Part shown: piece by piece, positions 17,178 to 26,682 of the stretch
How positions within the stretch are numbered: position 1 is the first letter of the stretch
How the letters are laid out: each line of letters opens with the position of its first letter
From: Bacteroidales bacterium UBA5833
GTDB taxonomy: Bacteria > Bacteroidota > Bacteroidia > Bacteroidales > Lentimicrobiaceae
Length of the DNA: 64,000 nt
Direction: 5' to 3'
Assembly (NCBI GenBank): GCA_002433025.1
Contig: DJGZ01000064.1
Span: 1 to 64,000, forward strand
Notes under the pieces: model-generated
Databases searched by the model: none
What the model was told of the DNA's origin: nothing
The model's input: the letters and a program-made list of their open reading frames with translations, nothing else
Made by a program: the position numbers and the translations under genes

Positions 17178-18668
17178 TTATGGTTCCACCCAAAGTACGG
17201 AATTACCGGTTCCCTGTGCATTGCCTTCCCAGACTTCATTGGCCGGATCAATCATCCACTGTCCGTCAACGATAAACTTGTAGGTGTGCTTCCCGGGGCC
17301 GAGAAATACAGGGCAGGTCCACACCCCGTTTTTCAGGGTCATCACGCAGGCGTCTTCGCGCCATCCGTTGAAACTTCCGGTAACAATCACTTTTTTCGCA
17401 TCCGTAAACAGGGCCAGGGTAAAGGTATAATTGGGCTTAAAGGTGAGCACGGAATTTTCGAAAACGCCTTCCCCGACGCTTGCTGGGTTGGCCGGATCGG
17501 TCATCCATTGCCCGTCAGCAATAAACTTATACTCGTGAATGCCCGGCGCCAGGTGGTAAGCCAGTTCCCAGCCGTTGTCCGTTTTGTCCATCAGCAGCTC
17601 ATTGGGGTTCCACCCGTTGAAACTTCCGGCCAGGTAAACCTTCCCGGCGGTCTTGAATCCGCTGAGCCTGAATGTCATTGTATCTCCTATGCCCAGGTAT
17701 GAGTTGAAAGAACCGCTGCCATTGTCGCGCATCACCGGATTGCCGGGATCGGTTATCCATTTTCTGTCAACAATATACTTATATGCGTGGGTCCCCGGGT
17801 TCAGAAACATGGGCAGTTCCCACCCGCCGTCTGTCCTGCGCATCGGCAGTTGATTCCGGTTCCAGTTGTTGAAGCTGCCGGCCACATATACTCTTTTTGC
17901 CTTTGGATATCCGGCAAGCCTGAAGATATGGTTGTAGCAGTAAACAGCGCTGTTTAAGCCGCCCTGTCCGTCGTATTCTTCAAGGTTGTTGACAGGGTCG
18001 GGCACCCATTGCCCGTCTACAATATACTTGTAGAGATATTTACCAGGTTTCAGATGTACCCGGCAGGTCCATCCTTCGCTGGTTTTCCGCATGGGCTGCT
18101 TCCGGGTGCTCCAGTTGTTGAAAGTTCCCGAAAGAACCACCCGCCGGGCATTGGTGTATTCCTTTAAAAGAAATGTTGCCGTATCATTACTGAAGCTGAA
18201 TGCCGACGGATCTTGGAAATCATTCACGCCGTAATGCCATTGAAGCATGCGGAAGATACTGATCAATGACGGACGCCGGGGCTTCCTGATTTCCGGTCCG
18301 CGGGGGAGTTCTTCGTCAAGCAGTTCTTCATCCAGCAACAGTACATCATGGGTGCTGACATCCAGCGAAGGGGCTTCCAGTTGTTTGGAGATCTCCACGA
18401 TATGGTGATCGATGCGGCTGACCGACCAGATTGTATTCCCTGCCTGAATTTCTTTTTCTGAAGTCTGAAAAGCTTTCTCTATCAGGGTGCTGTCGAGACT
18501 GAAGAGCCGGGAGATCTCACCTTTGCGTTGTGCCGGCCAACGGCTGTCGAGTTGAAAATATATGCGGTTGTCGCTGATATAGCAGACATTTCCGGGTTTG
18601 TACTGGGCAAAAACCACTTGAGGCGCAATGAGCAGTGTGGCAAATGCGATGAGCCTGATCATTTTCAT
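17178..18668 (-). CDS. Exported protein with four tandem AMPK/CBM48-type glycogen-binding repeats
   Basis: 496 residues. A signal peptide lies at 1-21, then a region without known domains to about 160 that includes an acidic repeat LLDEELLDEELP. Four repeats of about 83 residues follow, at about 163-245, 246-330, 331-412 and 413-496. Each has the AMPK-type carbohydrate-binding core (V.V.GSFN.W, then G.W, PG.H.YK.IVDG.W and DP.N). Such domains bind alpha-glucans. No catalytic domain is present. Its start overlaps the stop of the retropepsin-like gene by 4 bases. A role in binding glycogen or starch outside the cell is likely but inferred. Confidence 0.85.
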   Translation of the reverse strand: MKMIRLIAFATLLIAPQVVFAQYKPGNVCYISDNRIYFQLDSRWPAQRKGEISRLFSLDSTLIEKAFQTSEKEIQAGNTIWSVSRIDHHIVEISKQLEAPSLDVSTHDVLLLDEELLDEELPRGPEIRKPRRPSLISIFRMLQWHYGVNDFQDPSAFSFSNDTATFLLKEYTNARRVVLSGTFNNWSTRKQPMRKTSEGWTCRVHLKPGKYLYKYIVDGQWVPDPVNNLEEYDGQGGLNSAVYCYNHIFRLAGYPKAKRVYVAGSFNNWNRNQLPMRRTDGGWELPMFLNPGTHAYKYIVDRKWITDPGNPVMRDNGSGSFNSYLGIGDTMTFRLSGFKTAGKVYLAGSFNGWNPNELLMDKTDNGWELAYHLAPGIHEYKFIADGQWMTDPANPASVGEGVFENSVLTFKPNYTFTLALFTDAKKVIVTGSFNGWREDACVMTLKNGVWTCPVFLGPGKHTYKFIVDGQWMIDPANEVWEGNAQGTGNSVLWVEP

Positions 18669-19672
18669 TGCCTGCCCTCCTTTCTCACACTGAAACCGAT
18701 TTCTTTTTTACGGAAGTTGAAACTGTAAACGCCTTTCATCCAGAAATCATAACCCAGCATACCTTCGATGGTGCAGCCATAGGCCTCACCCATGGCTGTC
18801 AGGTCCATGATTACGGTTCCCATACTGCCAAACCGGTAACTGCCCAGTTCAAGTTCATTCATGATCCCGTACAGTACCTCAGAAGACTGTGAAGAGGCTC
18901 CTCCTACCGGGGCCCGGCGGCTGATCTGCACGGTTTCCATCACTTTCTTTGAGACGTTCCGGTGCAGTGCATTGATTTCAGCTCCGGTATCGAGGCAGAA
19001 ATTCAGGCTTTTGTCACCTATTTTTCCCCTTACCAGCATTATCTTGTAATGGGTTTCAATTTTCTGTCTGAAGTCAAATTGCGGAAGATCATCACCGGTA
19101 CTGGTACGATTGCCATCTCCGTCGATGTGTACCAGGATCATCTGATTTGCTGCGGCGTCGAAAATCACCTCCATATCATCGATCATTTTCATGCCGAATA
19201 ATCCCAGGATTTTCACACCGCGTTTGTCTTCAATGTGCCCCAGATCGGCCATATCTGCCGCAACTTTTTCATAAAAAAAGCCTGAGGCGTCAACCTCTTT
19301 AACGATGGTCCCGTGAACTTTGCTGAAATTACCCGTAATGCCGCCGGCTCCCGGTTTTTCATAGGCAGCATACTTCCTGAAATACGTACGGTTGAGTACA
19401 AGCCCGGTGGCACCTGTGTCGAAGATCAGGTTTCCTTCCTGATCGTCAATTCTGGCTTCTATCAGAAAAAGCCTGCCTGCCTGCTTTAAAGGAATAACAA
19501 TTGAACTGAGGCTTCCTGAAACAGTGCTCCCTTTCAGCAATAAATTTACCTGTACCTTTTCAGGATTCATATCTCCGGCTGTTGCGGTTTTCAGGGCCGC
19601 AGCTGTCAGAAGCAATATGAATACGCCAACTTTCAAATTGATATAATACAATGCAGAAGATCCTTTTTTCAT
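18665..19672 (-). CDS. Secreted retropepsin-like aspartyl protease family protein, two DTG motifs
   Basis: 335 residues with an N-terminal signal or anchor segment (about 12-32). Two aspartyl-protease lobes are visible, with DTG at 85-87 (IFDTGATGLVL) and at 228-230 (FCLDTGAEINAL). Each is followed downstream by hydrophobic-hydrophobic-Gly strands (ILGLFGMKMID; GMLGYDFW). Two lobes in one chain mirror the pepsin arrangement but with the short bacterial type of lobe. The enzyme is probably periplasmic or extracellular; its substrate is unknown. Translation is coupled (ATGA overlap) to the glycogen-binding-type protein downstream, so the two probably act together. Confidence 0.82.
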   Translation of the reverse strand: MKKGSSALYYINLKVGVFILLLTAAALKTATAGDMNPEKVQVNLLLKGSTVSGSLSSIVIPLKQAGRLFLIEARIDDQEGNLIFDTGATGLVLNRTYFRKYAAYEKPGAGGITGNFSKVHGTIVKEVDASGFFYEKVAADMADLGHIEDKRGVKILGLFGMKMIDDMEVIFDAAANQMILVHIDGDGNRTSTGDDLPQFDFRQKIETHYKIMLVRGKIGDKSLNFCLDTGAEINALHRNVSKKVMETVQISRRAPVGGASSQSSEVLYGIMNELELGSYRFGSMGTVIMDLTAMGEAYGCTIEGMLGYDFWMKGVYSFNFRKKEIGFSVRKEGRQ

Positions 19673-20000
19673 ATATGAGCTTTTGCGCTGTTCGCCTTAT
19701 GCTAAATTAATTCATTATTGCAAAGTAATTGGTGATGAAGTAAATTATTTGCACTGAAGTGATTTTATCTCTGATTTTATGATTCCATGGATGTGCCCGG
19801 ATTGTCAATGCCGGAAAGGATATAAGCTAACTCATGAATTGATTGAATAGTATATTGTTGAGGTATTAACCGTTAACAAATCATTTACCAGGTGTTTGAT
19901 CAGGCAAGAAACTGAGTTTATCTATACAGCCGGAAAGGCCGTTTCCATTACGAAACGGCCTTTCCTGGTCTAAGGCAATAGCCCGGGCATGGCATGTTGA
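19673..20000. other. Gene-free stretch with a strong hairpin
   Basis: It lies between the protease gene start and the end of a small secreted-protein gene, both minus strand. Near the protease start a minus-strand TTACTTTG is a 7-of-8 match to the -7 element. Its main feature is the 14-base perfect stem at 19932-19965 listed separately. Confidence 0.4.
19932..19965 (-). terminator. Strong inverted repeat, probable terminator
   Basis: Perfect 14-base stem ggaaaggccgtttc/gaaacggcctttcc (19932-19945 with 19952-19965), loop of 6. It lies 36 bases after the stop of the 163-residue protein gene on the minus strand. The T-run is poor on both strands, so rho-independent action is not certain. Confidence 0.55.
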
Positions 20001-20492
20001 TTATCTGGGCTTTTGATCACTGATAATGTTGATATTAAACCAGGCCAGGGTGTCATTGGTTTCTGCTTCGTTTTTCAGCAGTTGCAAATGTCCGTTGCTC
20101 AGCAGGTAGTACCTGTATATATGGTTTTGAGGAGCAATTTCCCAGTTTAAAGGATCATATTTGCCGCAGTTACTGCAATACCTGTATAGACGGCAGCCGT
20201 CGCGCCGGGAGATAAATTCCATGAACACGAGGTCAAGGGTATCGCCCCGGACATTCAGCAACGGCAGCAATTCATATTGATGGCCTTTTATCCGGTAGGC
20301 TTTCACACTACTGTTGGGGATTTTTAATAACTCACCTTCAGAAGTCATAATCCGGGTATGCGAGAATCCTGTTGTCATTTTAAGGCATTCATAAGTAACC
20401 CCTTCAGCAACGATAAAACCCTCAGCATTTGATTTTGCCCTGCTGCCCGGCGATAATAAGGCCAGTATCAGTAATATCAGGATTGTTTTCAT
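20001..20492 (-). CDS. Small exported protein, paralogue of its neighbour
   Basis: 163 residues with a signal peptide (1-19, ending SRAKS). Function and family are not recognised. The middle aligns well with the protein encoded upstream at 20566-21039: GVTYECLKMTTG.SH.RIMTSEG..LKIPNSSV here against GKTYFCQKVRSG...NIVTSDG..LKIPYSKV there. Both then have Y.LLP or YERLP and a RLY.YC block. This copy has CxxC in the late part (YCSNCGKYD), the other a similar Cys-rich turn. The pair arose by tandem duplication. Confidence 0.72.
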   Translation of the reverse strand: MKTILILLILALLSPGSRAKSNAEGFIVAEGVTYECLKMTTGFSHTRIMTSEGELLKIPNSSVKAYRIKGHQYELLPLLNVRGDTLDLVFMEFISRRDGCRLYRYCSNCGKYDPLNWEIAPQNHIYRYYLLSNGHLQLLKNEAETNDTLAWFNINIISDQKPR

Positions 20493-20565
20493 GACAGTGA
20501 TTTATTGATGGTTACTGAATTTTTCCGGCCGGAACCTGTTCAGGAATGCGGTTCCGTTTTATGGC

Positions 20566-21039
20566 CTATGCTACCTTGACTCCGAAAAAAGGGAGGACCG
20601 AGGCGGCATTTTTGCAATCAACCAGCAGATAGAATTCACCATCTTTAAAAACATAGTAAACAACCTGGAGGTGAGCAGGCTTGTAATTACATCTCAAAAG
20701 GTCGCCGCACTCGCCGTATTCGCAGTACTTATAAAGCCTGAGCCCGTTACGTGAAGTTATATATTCCATAAGGGCGGTTTTTCCTTGGGCCGCGCCTTCA
20801 TAGATAACAGGGAGCCGTTCATAGAGTTTTCCATCACGGTAAACTGCATCCACTTTACTGTATGGAATTTTAAGGGTAAATCCATCGCTTGTTACGATGT
20901 TTGCACAGAATAATCCGGATCTTACTTTCTGGCAGAAGTAGGTTTTACCACCGGAAGTCAGGTAGTTGGTCGTTTCTTCACCTGCTCTCAGGGCAAGGGC
21001 TGTAATGACCAGCAACAGCATAGCAAAAATTTTTTTCAT
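20566..21039 (-). CDS. Small exported protein, paralogue of its neighbour
   Basis: 157 residues with a signal peptide (1-20) and a good ribosome site (GGAGG, eight bases before the ATG on the minus strand). It is homologous over its length to the 163-residue protein 73 bases downstream. It shares the block TSGGKTYFCQKV, the LKIPYSKVDAV segment, EYITSRNGLRLYKYCEY and a hydrophobic end. The family is unknown to me. Two paralogues in tandem, each with a leader and cysteines, suggest stable exported domains, perhaps surface or envelope sensors; this is inference. Confidence 0.72.
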   Translation of the reverse strand: MKKIFAMLLLVITALALRAGEETTNYLTSGGKTYFCQKVRSGLFCANIVTSDGFTLKIPYSKVDAVYRDGKLYERLPVIYEGAAQGKTALMEYITSRNGLRLYKYCEYGECGDLLRCNYKPAHLQVVYYVFKDGEFYLLVDCKNAASVLPFFGVKVA

Positions 21040-21333
21040 GGTATTTTCCTCCGTTTAAAGGTTTGATTATTGGTGATGTAAAATTATGTAACATGCTGTG
21101 CTATAACCAAATATAATCGATTATCTGTGCAAATGAATCGGTAAGCGTTTCACCGGCCGTGCAGGCCATTATGCCGACTTTAATGGCCTGTTTACCGAAA
21201 TTATCGTGATTAGGGTATTACACAGGAAGGGAGTTGCAAATACCCCGGAATATTTATTGGCCGGGGTTGGTAAAACTGGTGGATTTGTTTTAAGTAACAG
21301 GACAATATAGCCAGAAAAGAGGGGGAACCGCTT
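21040..21333. other. Gene-free stretch between minus-strand genes
   Basis: No gene and no clear terminator of the kinase gene were seen. An inverted pair gtgatta/taatcac is not present; only A/T-rich sequence and small palindromes were noted. Confidence 0.3.
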
Positions 21334-24300
21334 TCAGGCTGTTGGCAGATAAACCCTGAATTCGCTTCCTTTGCCAGGTTCGCTGCTGACGTCAATGCGG
21401 CCTTTATGCATTTCGGCAAGTTCTTTGCAAAGGATCAGTCCAAGGCCTGAGCCGGGCTCCTGATCTGTACCCTTTGTTTTGTGCACGGTGCCTAAATCAA
21501 AAAGCTTCTTTGCTTTATCCGCCGGGATTCCAATGCCGCTATCCTTAACACTCAGTATACAGAACCCACGGCTTTCGTTTATGCCGACATCGATTTTCCC
21601 GTTTCTGTTGGTGAATTTCAGTGCATTGGTCAGCAGATTCCTCATGATGGTATTAATCATGTTGACATCTGCCTGAATGGTGCTGCATTTACTGAAATTG
21701 GTGCTGATTTCTATATTTTTACGCGCCGCCTGCACCGTGATATGCCCGATGCTTTCCTCTGCAATGGTTTTAAGATCGACTTTTTCAGGGCTGTAAGCAA
21801 TTGATCCTGTTTGTGTGCGGGCCCAGAGTAATAAATTTTCCAGCAATTCGTGCGCCTGTTGAGAGGATGTCTTGATATTTTCCAGCGCTTTCTGCAGTTT
21901 AACCGGATCCATATTATTGAGTGTTATCAGCAGGACATCGGTAAGCCCGATAATGGTATTAAACGGGTTGCGCAGGTCGTGGGCGATGATGGAGAAGAAT
22001 TTGTCTTTGGCAGCATTCAATCCATTGAGTTCTGCATTCTTATCCAATATTTCTGACTTTTGTCTTTCAATTAACTGTGTTCTCAGTCTTACCCGCTCTT
22101 CCAGTATTTTGCGTTCCCTGAAAAGATGTCGCTCTCTTATCCTGATATAGAGAAAAACCAGGAATGCCAGCAGGAAAAGATATGCAGCAATTGCTATACG
22201 GCTTTTCCACCAGGGGGGCCGGATGCCGATCGGCAGGCTGACCCCGGTTTCATTCCAGATTCCGTCGTTATTGCATCCTTTGACCCTGAGGGTATAGTCT
22301 CCGGGTGGAAGGTTGGTGAATGCCACAAAATTCCGGGTACCGATCTCTATCCAGTTATCATCGATCCCTTCCAGCATATAAGCATAGGAATTTTTTGAAG
22401 GATTGGTAAATTCCATCGCGGCAAACTCTATGGTAAACGTGTTTTCGTTATAGTTCAGCCTGACTTTTCCGGTCTCTTCAAGGCTGATTTCCATCTTGTT
22501 TCCTTTGATGATTTTATAAGCAGAAGTTATGGTAATCGCCGGGATATGCGGATTTTCGAGGAGTGAGTCAGGAAAAAATGAGTTCAGTCCGTTCATCCCT
22601 CCGAAGAACATCTCTCCATGAGCGCTTTTAAAAGCTGCGCCAAGATTAAACTCCTGCCCCTGCAAACCATCCGCTTCGGTAAAAGTTTTGAAATTATTGC
22701 CTTCCGGATTGTATCGGCAAAGACCGTTGCCGGTCGCAAACCAAAGGCTATTCCGGTTGTCCTTGAGTATACTGTATACAAGATTGCCCGGAAAGCCATG
22801 CGCCCTGGAATAGCAGGTAAAATTGCCTTTTCTGTGCGAAAAAAGGTTGACATAGGAATTTGTGCCTACCCAGATATTGCCTTCATGATCTTCGCAAAGC
22901 GCCGTTATAAAGTTATCAGACAGCGGGCCGGGTTTGTTGTCCGTTTTTTTGAAATGGGTCACTGCAGGATTGCCGGGCGTAATCATATCCAGCCCGTTTG
23001 TCGTGCCAATCCATACGTTGCCTTTGCTGTCCTCCAGAATTGCATATACCAGGTTAGCGCTGATACCGCGCCCTGACGGACTGTCTGTGTGAAGGTGTTC
23101 TGCGAGTTTTCCGTTTTCAGCAATATTATATACGCCCTGATTGGTTGCAATCCAGTAATTGCCCTGTCCGTCCTGTAACATGCTGTTGATCCTTAGCCCG
23201 GAGAAATCAGGAAAACTTGTCAGGGTAGGGAATCCGGAAGGTCGTTTAAACATTCTGTCCTTCCTGTCAAAAACCATAAGCCCGTCTCTGCTGCCAATCC
23301 AGATATATTGCCTTTTGTCTTCAAATATTACGTGCACAAAATCATTCGGGATATATGTTTTGCCGTTGCCCGCAGTTGAAAAATGCTCAACACGGCCTGT
23401 GCTCCGGTCGAAAAGATTCAGCCCCTGCCCCCAGTTGCCGATCCACAGAACATTATGATCGTCAAGATAAACCGAGGCAATCACGTTTCCGGCAAGGTCG
23501 ACGGAATAAGGGGAGTCGTTGCGCTGATAGAGGTTGAAGTTTCTTTTTTTCAGGTCGGTTTTATTCAGGCCCGATAATGTTCCTATCCACAGATTACCGG
23601 AGTTGTCAATGAGAAGGGAGAGGTTGATGTTGTGATTCAGCCCGTTGTCCTCTGCAGTAAAGGTTTCAGCGGCCCGCTTTTTTTCTTTCGCGGGTTTTAG
23701 CCTGTTCAGCCCACCACCTTCAGTAGCTACCCAGATATTGCCTGAGGAATCGGAGAGGATGGCCCTGACAAAGTTGTTGCTGAGCGAATGCTTATCCCCG
23801 GGATGATGCTGATAGCTGACAATACGCTTGTCAGCTTTATTCATGCAGCTGAGGCCGGTGGTTGTGCCAATCCATAAATTTCCCTGCCGGTCCTGATGCA
23901 AAGCCGTAATATTGCTGCCTGACAGGCTTTTTGGGCTGCCGGGCCGATGGTGATAAGTGCTGAATGTTTCGGTTGCAGGATTAAAAGCAGCCAGCCCTTT
24001 CGTTGATGCAACCCATATTGTGCCATTGTTATCCTGAAGTACAGGAATGTTATTGTCCTTTACACTCGGATCATTTTCCAGCGGAACCAGATAATGACGG
24101 AACGATAAGGTTGCCGGGTCGCAGATTGTAAGTACAGGAGGTGTGTTGATGATAAGTTGTCCGTTTTGCGCACATCTTACATCGTAAACATAATCCGTAA
24201 CAGGCGTATCAAATGGGATTTCATACCTTACTGCTTCAAAGCGGTTATCTTTTCTGTTGTACCTGACCAGCCCCCCTTTGGTACCTATCCAGAGATTTGC

Positions 24301-24579
24301 ATCCTTGTCCTCAGCTATGGCATAGATCCAGTTGTTCGGGATCGAACAGCTGTCATCCGGATTATAAGTATAAACTTCAAATTTGTATCCGTTAAACCTG
24401 TTCAGTCCGTTTTGGGTGCCTATCCACAGAAATCCCCTTGAATCCTGAAAGATACAGTTAACCACACTCTGAGAAAGACCATCTCCGATTGAGTATCCTG
24501 TAAAATAGAACTGCTGTGCCATCGTAGTTGAAATGGCTGTCAGAAGCAGGCTAACAGTTAACACAGACTTGATTTTCAT
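21334..24579 (-). CDS. Reg_prop (two-component regulator propeller) sensor histidine kinase without an output domain
   Basis: 1081 residues. A signal peptide (1-21) leads into a periplasmic double propeller of Reg_prop blades up to about residue 700; the WIGT/WVGT and GL.R motifs recur (FLWIGTQNGLNRF, LWIGTKGGLVRYN, IWVGTNSYVNLF). A Y_Y_Y domain (about 720-785; SYAYMLEGIDDNW, LPPGDYTLRVKG) and one membrane helix (about 794-813) follow. A coiled coil, HisKA with His867 (IAHDLRNPF) and an ATPase domain (NLLTNALKF, DSGIGIPADK, GSGLGLILCKEL) end the protein. Many Bacteroidota relatives continue with a receiver and AraC domain; this one stops after the kinase, so its partner regulator must be separate. 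The ligand is unknown, often a glycan in relatives. Confidence 0.93.
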   Translation of the reverse strand: MKIKSVLTVSLLLTAISTTMAQQFYFTGYSIGDGLSQSVVNCIFQDSRGFLWIGTQNGLNRFNGYKFEVYTYNPDDSCSIPNNWIYAIAEDKDANLWIGTKGGLVRYNRKDNRFEAVRYEIPFDTPVTDYVYDVRCAQNGQLIINTPPVLTICDPATLSFRHYLVPLENDPSVKDNNIPVLQDNNGTIWVASTKGLAAFNPATETFSTYHHRPGSPKSLSGSNITALHQDRQGNLWIGTTTGLSCMNKADKRIVSYQHHPGDKHSLSNNFVRAILSDSSGNIWVATEGGGLNRLKPAKEKKRAAETFTAEDNGLNHNINLSLLIDNSGNLWIGTLSGLNKTDLKKRNFNLYQRNDSPYSVDLAGNVIASVYLDDHNVLWIGNWGQGLNLFDRSTGRVEHFSTAGNGKTYIPNDFVHVIFEDKRQYIWIGSRDGLMVFDRKDRMFKRPSGFPTLTSFPDFSGLRINSMLQDGQGNYWIATNQGVYNIAENGKLAEHLHTDSPSGRGISANLVYAILEDSKGNVWIGTTNGLDMITPGNPAVTHFKKTDNKPGPLSDNFITALCEDHEGNIWVGTNSYVNLFSHRKGNFTCYSRAHGFPGNLVYSILKDNRNSLWFATGNGLCRYNPEGNNFKTFTEADGLQGQEFNLGAAFKSAHGEMFFGGMNGLNSFFPDSLLENPHIPAITITSAYKIIKGNKMEISLEETGKVRLNYNENTFTIEFAAMEFTNPSKNSYAYMLEGIDDNWIEIGTRNFVAFTNLPPGDYTLRVKGCNNDGIWNETGVSLPIGIRPPWWKSRIAIAAYLFLLAFLVFLYIRIRERHLFRERKILEERVRLRTQLIERQKSEILDKNAELNGLNAAKDKFFSIIAHDLRNPFNTIIGLTDVLLITLNNMDPVKLQKALENIKTSSQQAHELLENLLLWARTQTGSIAYSPEKVDLKTIAEESIGHITVQAARKNIEISTNFSKCSTIQADVNMINTIMRNLLTNALKFTNRNGKIDVGINESRGFCILSVKDSGIGIPADKAKKLFDLGTVHKTKGTDQEPGSGLGLILCKELAEMHKGRIDVSSEPGKGSEFRVYLPTA

Positions 24580-24917
24580 TTCCAGCTGATGATTATGGGA
24601 TTTTTCCGGAAACTATTGTTGCTTGCAGTTCAGTGTAAAGAAGAGCAGTCAGCAAACACTTTTAGCATATAAACTCAAATATACAAAATATTTATAAGTG
24701 TTTCAAGCTGAACGGATAAAAGATAATAAGTAATCGCTCCTTGCAATTACTGAACCATCGGCATGACTGATTATTAAGCTGATTTTTATGCCCGGGTTCA
24801 GGATATTTCAATGAATCATTGTCAAGGCAGTTCCTGATCCGGATCCGCAAAGAATACCAGGTCGGAGTGGCCTGGGGCAGGGGCTGGTGTTAACAATATC
24901 ACACCCGGAAGTAAATG
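24580..24917. other. Upstream region of the Reg_prop kinase gene
   Basis: No gene. It holds the putative promoter of the Reg_prop kinase (24676-24707, listed separately), leaving a leader of about 90 bases, and A/T-rich spacer up to the end of the LytTR regulator gene. Confidence 0.5.
24676..24707 (-). promoter_or_regulatory. Putative promoter of the Reg_prop kinase gene
   Basis: On the minus strand TATATTTG (24676-24683) is an exact -7 element. CTTG (24704-24707) lies 20 bases upstream as a 3-of-4 match to TTTG. Confidence 0.55.
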
Positions 24918-25652
24918 CTATTTTTTTCTCTTTTCTATAATGTCGAAGAAATTTTTCAGGTATGTGTCGCTGACAGGTATGCGCTGGTCTCTGATTTTGA
25001 TGTGTTTCCGCTCCACAAAGTCAATTTTGTCGATAGCCACAAACCAGGACTTGTGAACCCGGCAGAACCTGGGTTCGTGCAGGTTTTCCTCAATACCGCG
25101 GGCGTTCATCAGGGTCATTATTCTTCTGTTTGTGGTAACGATACGCCAGTAATCGCCCATACCTTCCACGTAAAGCACTTCGGATGTGGTAATCTTTTCA
25201 ATGCGGGTTTCGGTTTTAACAAAGAAATAGTCCTGCGTTCTGTCCGTGGTCAGAACCTGATTTTCCTGTTTTATAACCGGAGTGGTTTTTTCTTTGAGCA
25301 TCCGTTCATAAACTTTGTCAATGCCCCTGACAAACCGTTCAAATGAAATGGGTTTCAGCAGATAGTCTGCCACGTCGAGTTCGAAGCCCTGCAGGGCATA
25401 ATTGTCATAAGCCGTGGTAAGGATCACATAGGGCTTCGTCTTCAGGGCATTGAGCAGCTGTATGCCGGTAAGGTCCTCCATCTGTATATCCAGCAGTAAA
25501 AGGTCCACACTGTTGTTGCGGAGGTATTCAAGCGTTTCCAGCGCGTTGTCGAAAGTGCTTTGTAATTCAAGAAAGGGTACTTTGGCGCAGTATTCTTTCA
25601 GAATATCGAGGGCCAGGGGCTCGTCATCCACGGCTATGCAGCTGATTTTCAT
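24918..25652 (-). CDS. LytTR-family response regulator
   Basis: 244 residues. The receiver domain (1-120) has the acidic triad DDE at 9-11, phospho-acceptor Asp55 (LLLLDIQMED) and YLLKPIS. A LytTR DNA-binding domain (about 140-240) has YFFVKTETRIEKI, VLYVEGMGDYW, and FCRVHKSWFVAIDKIDFVERKHIKI. LytTR domains bind DNA through a mainly beta fold. The gene begins one base after the stop of the LytS-type kinase gene, so this is a standard kinase-regulator pair. Target genes are unknown. Confidence 0.93.
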   Translation of the reverse strand: MKISCIAVDDEPLALDILKEYCAKVPFLELQSTFDNALETLEYLRNNSVDLLLLDIQMEDLTGIQLLNALKTKPYVILTTAYDNYALQGFELDVADYLLKPISFERFVRGIDKVYERMLKEKTTPVIKQENQVLTTDRTQDYFFVKTETRIEKITTSEVLYVEGMGDYWRIVTTNRRIMTLMNARGIEENLHEPRFCRVHKSWFVAIDKIDFVERKHIKIRDQRIPVSDTYLKNFFDIIEKRKK

Positions 25653-25653
25653 A

Positions 25654-26682
25654 TTAATTCATGATTTCAAGTTTGATGCTGAAAGTGTCTGCATCTTCGG
25701 TAATCTGCAGATGATGCTTGTCCGGATAAAGAATTGCCAGCCTTTTTTTTATCAGGCCCAATCCGATACCGCTTTCACTTTCATTCCGTGCCAAAGATGT
25801 TTTCCGCAGATGATTGACGACTTCATAGATAATGCGGCCGTTCTTCACCGATAATCTTATCACGATAAAAGGCTGATGGGTTTTACTGCCATGTTTAAAG
25901 GCATTTTCAACAAATGAGATCAACATCATGGGTGCGATGGTCCTGCCTTCGGTATTCCCTTCAATAGTAAATGAAACGGACTCCGGGTGCCTGATCCGCA
26001 GTTTCTGCAATTCTATGAAACTCCTGAGGTATTCAATTTCTTTGTCAAGCGGAACACGGTCGCCGGTTGCGTCATAAAGCATATACCTCATGATTGATGA
26101 CAATTTCATAACGGCCGCGGGCGCTTCATCCGACTTTTTGTAGACCAGTGAATAAATGTTGTTCAGTGTATTGAACAGAAAATGGGGATTAATCTGAGAC
26201 CGGAGCAGGGCCAGCTCACCCGCTTGTTGTTGTTTGACAAGTTCATCCCTGAGTTTCTGCGTTTCAAAAGAGCGGATCATAAACCAGATCAGTACTGCGT
26301 AAATTCCGGTGATAATCACCAGCCGGAGGTTATTCCAGAAGTACGCCCATTCGAAAACCAGCTCCTCCTGCGGCATACTGTTGAAGAATTTCCAGGAAAT
26401 GAATTCCAGTGGTGTTCTGAATGATGTAAGTATTGCGATAATCACTAATCCTGAAAACACGGCGGCAATCCGGTTTCTAAAGTTCATCAGTACCTGAAAC
26501 GTAAAATAAATTGTATAAAACGTAATCACATTCATCAGCGTAGCCAGACAAACCTCAAACAGGTATTGATGATTGCCCGGGAAAGATTTATCCACTTTCC
26601 CGATGTAGATAGGGAATAAGGCCTGATTAATAATGTAGAACCAGTAAAAAAGGTGGATCAGCAGCACATGTTTTTTCTTCAT
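25654..26682 (-). CDS. LytS-type (His_kinase PF06580) sensor kinase
   Basis: 342 residues. About four membrane helices occupy 1-140 with no known sensor domain. The His_kinase domain has phospho-acceptor His167 in QINPHFLFNTLNNI, and the ATPase part has FVENAFKHG and SGIGLGLIKKRL. It phosphorylates the LytTR regulator encoded immediately downstream. The promoter region upstream has an exact TATATTTG -7 element on the minus strand at 26714-26721, also an element of the Reg_prop kinase promoter. Confidence 0.92.
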   Translation of the reverse strand: MKKKHVLLIHLFYWFYIINQALFPIYIGKVDKSFPGNHQYLFEVCLATLMNVITFYTIYFTFQVLMNFRNRIAAVFSGLVIIAILTSFRTPLEFISWKFFNSMPQEELVFEWAYFWNNLRLVIITGIYAVLIWFMIRSFETQKLRDELVKQQQAGELALLRSQINPHFLFNTLNNIYSLVYKKSDEAPAAVMKLSSIMRYMLYDATGDRVPLDKEIEYLRSFIELQKLRIRHPESVSFTIEGNTEGRTIAPMMLISFVENAFKHGSKTHQPFIVIRLSVKNGRIIYEVVNHLRKTSLARNESESGIGLGLIKKRLAILYPDKHHLQITEDADTFSIKLEIMN

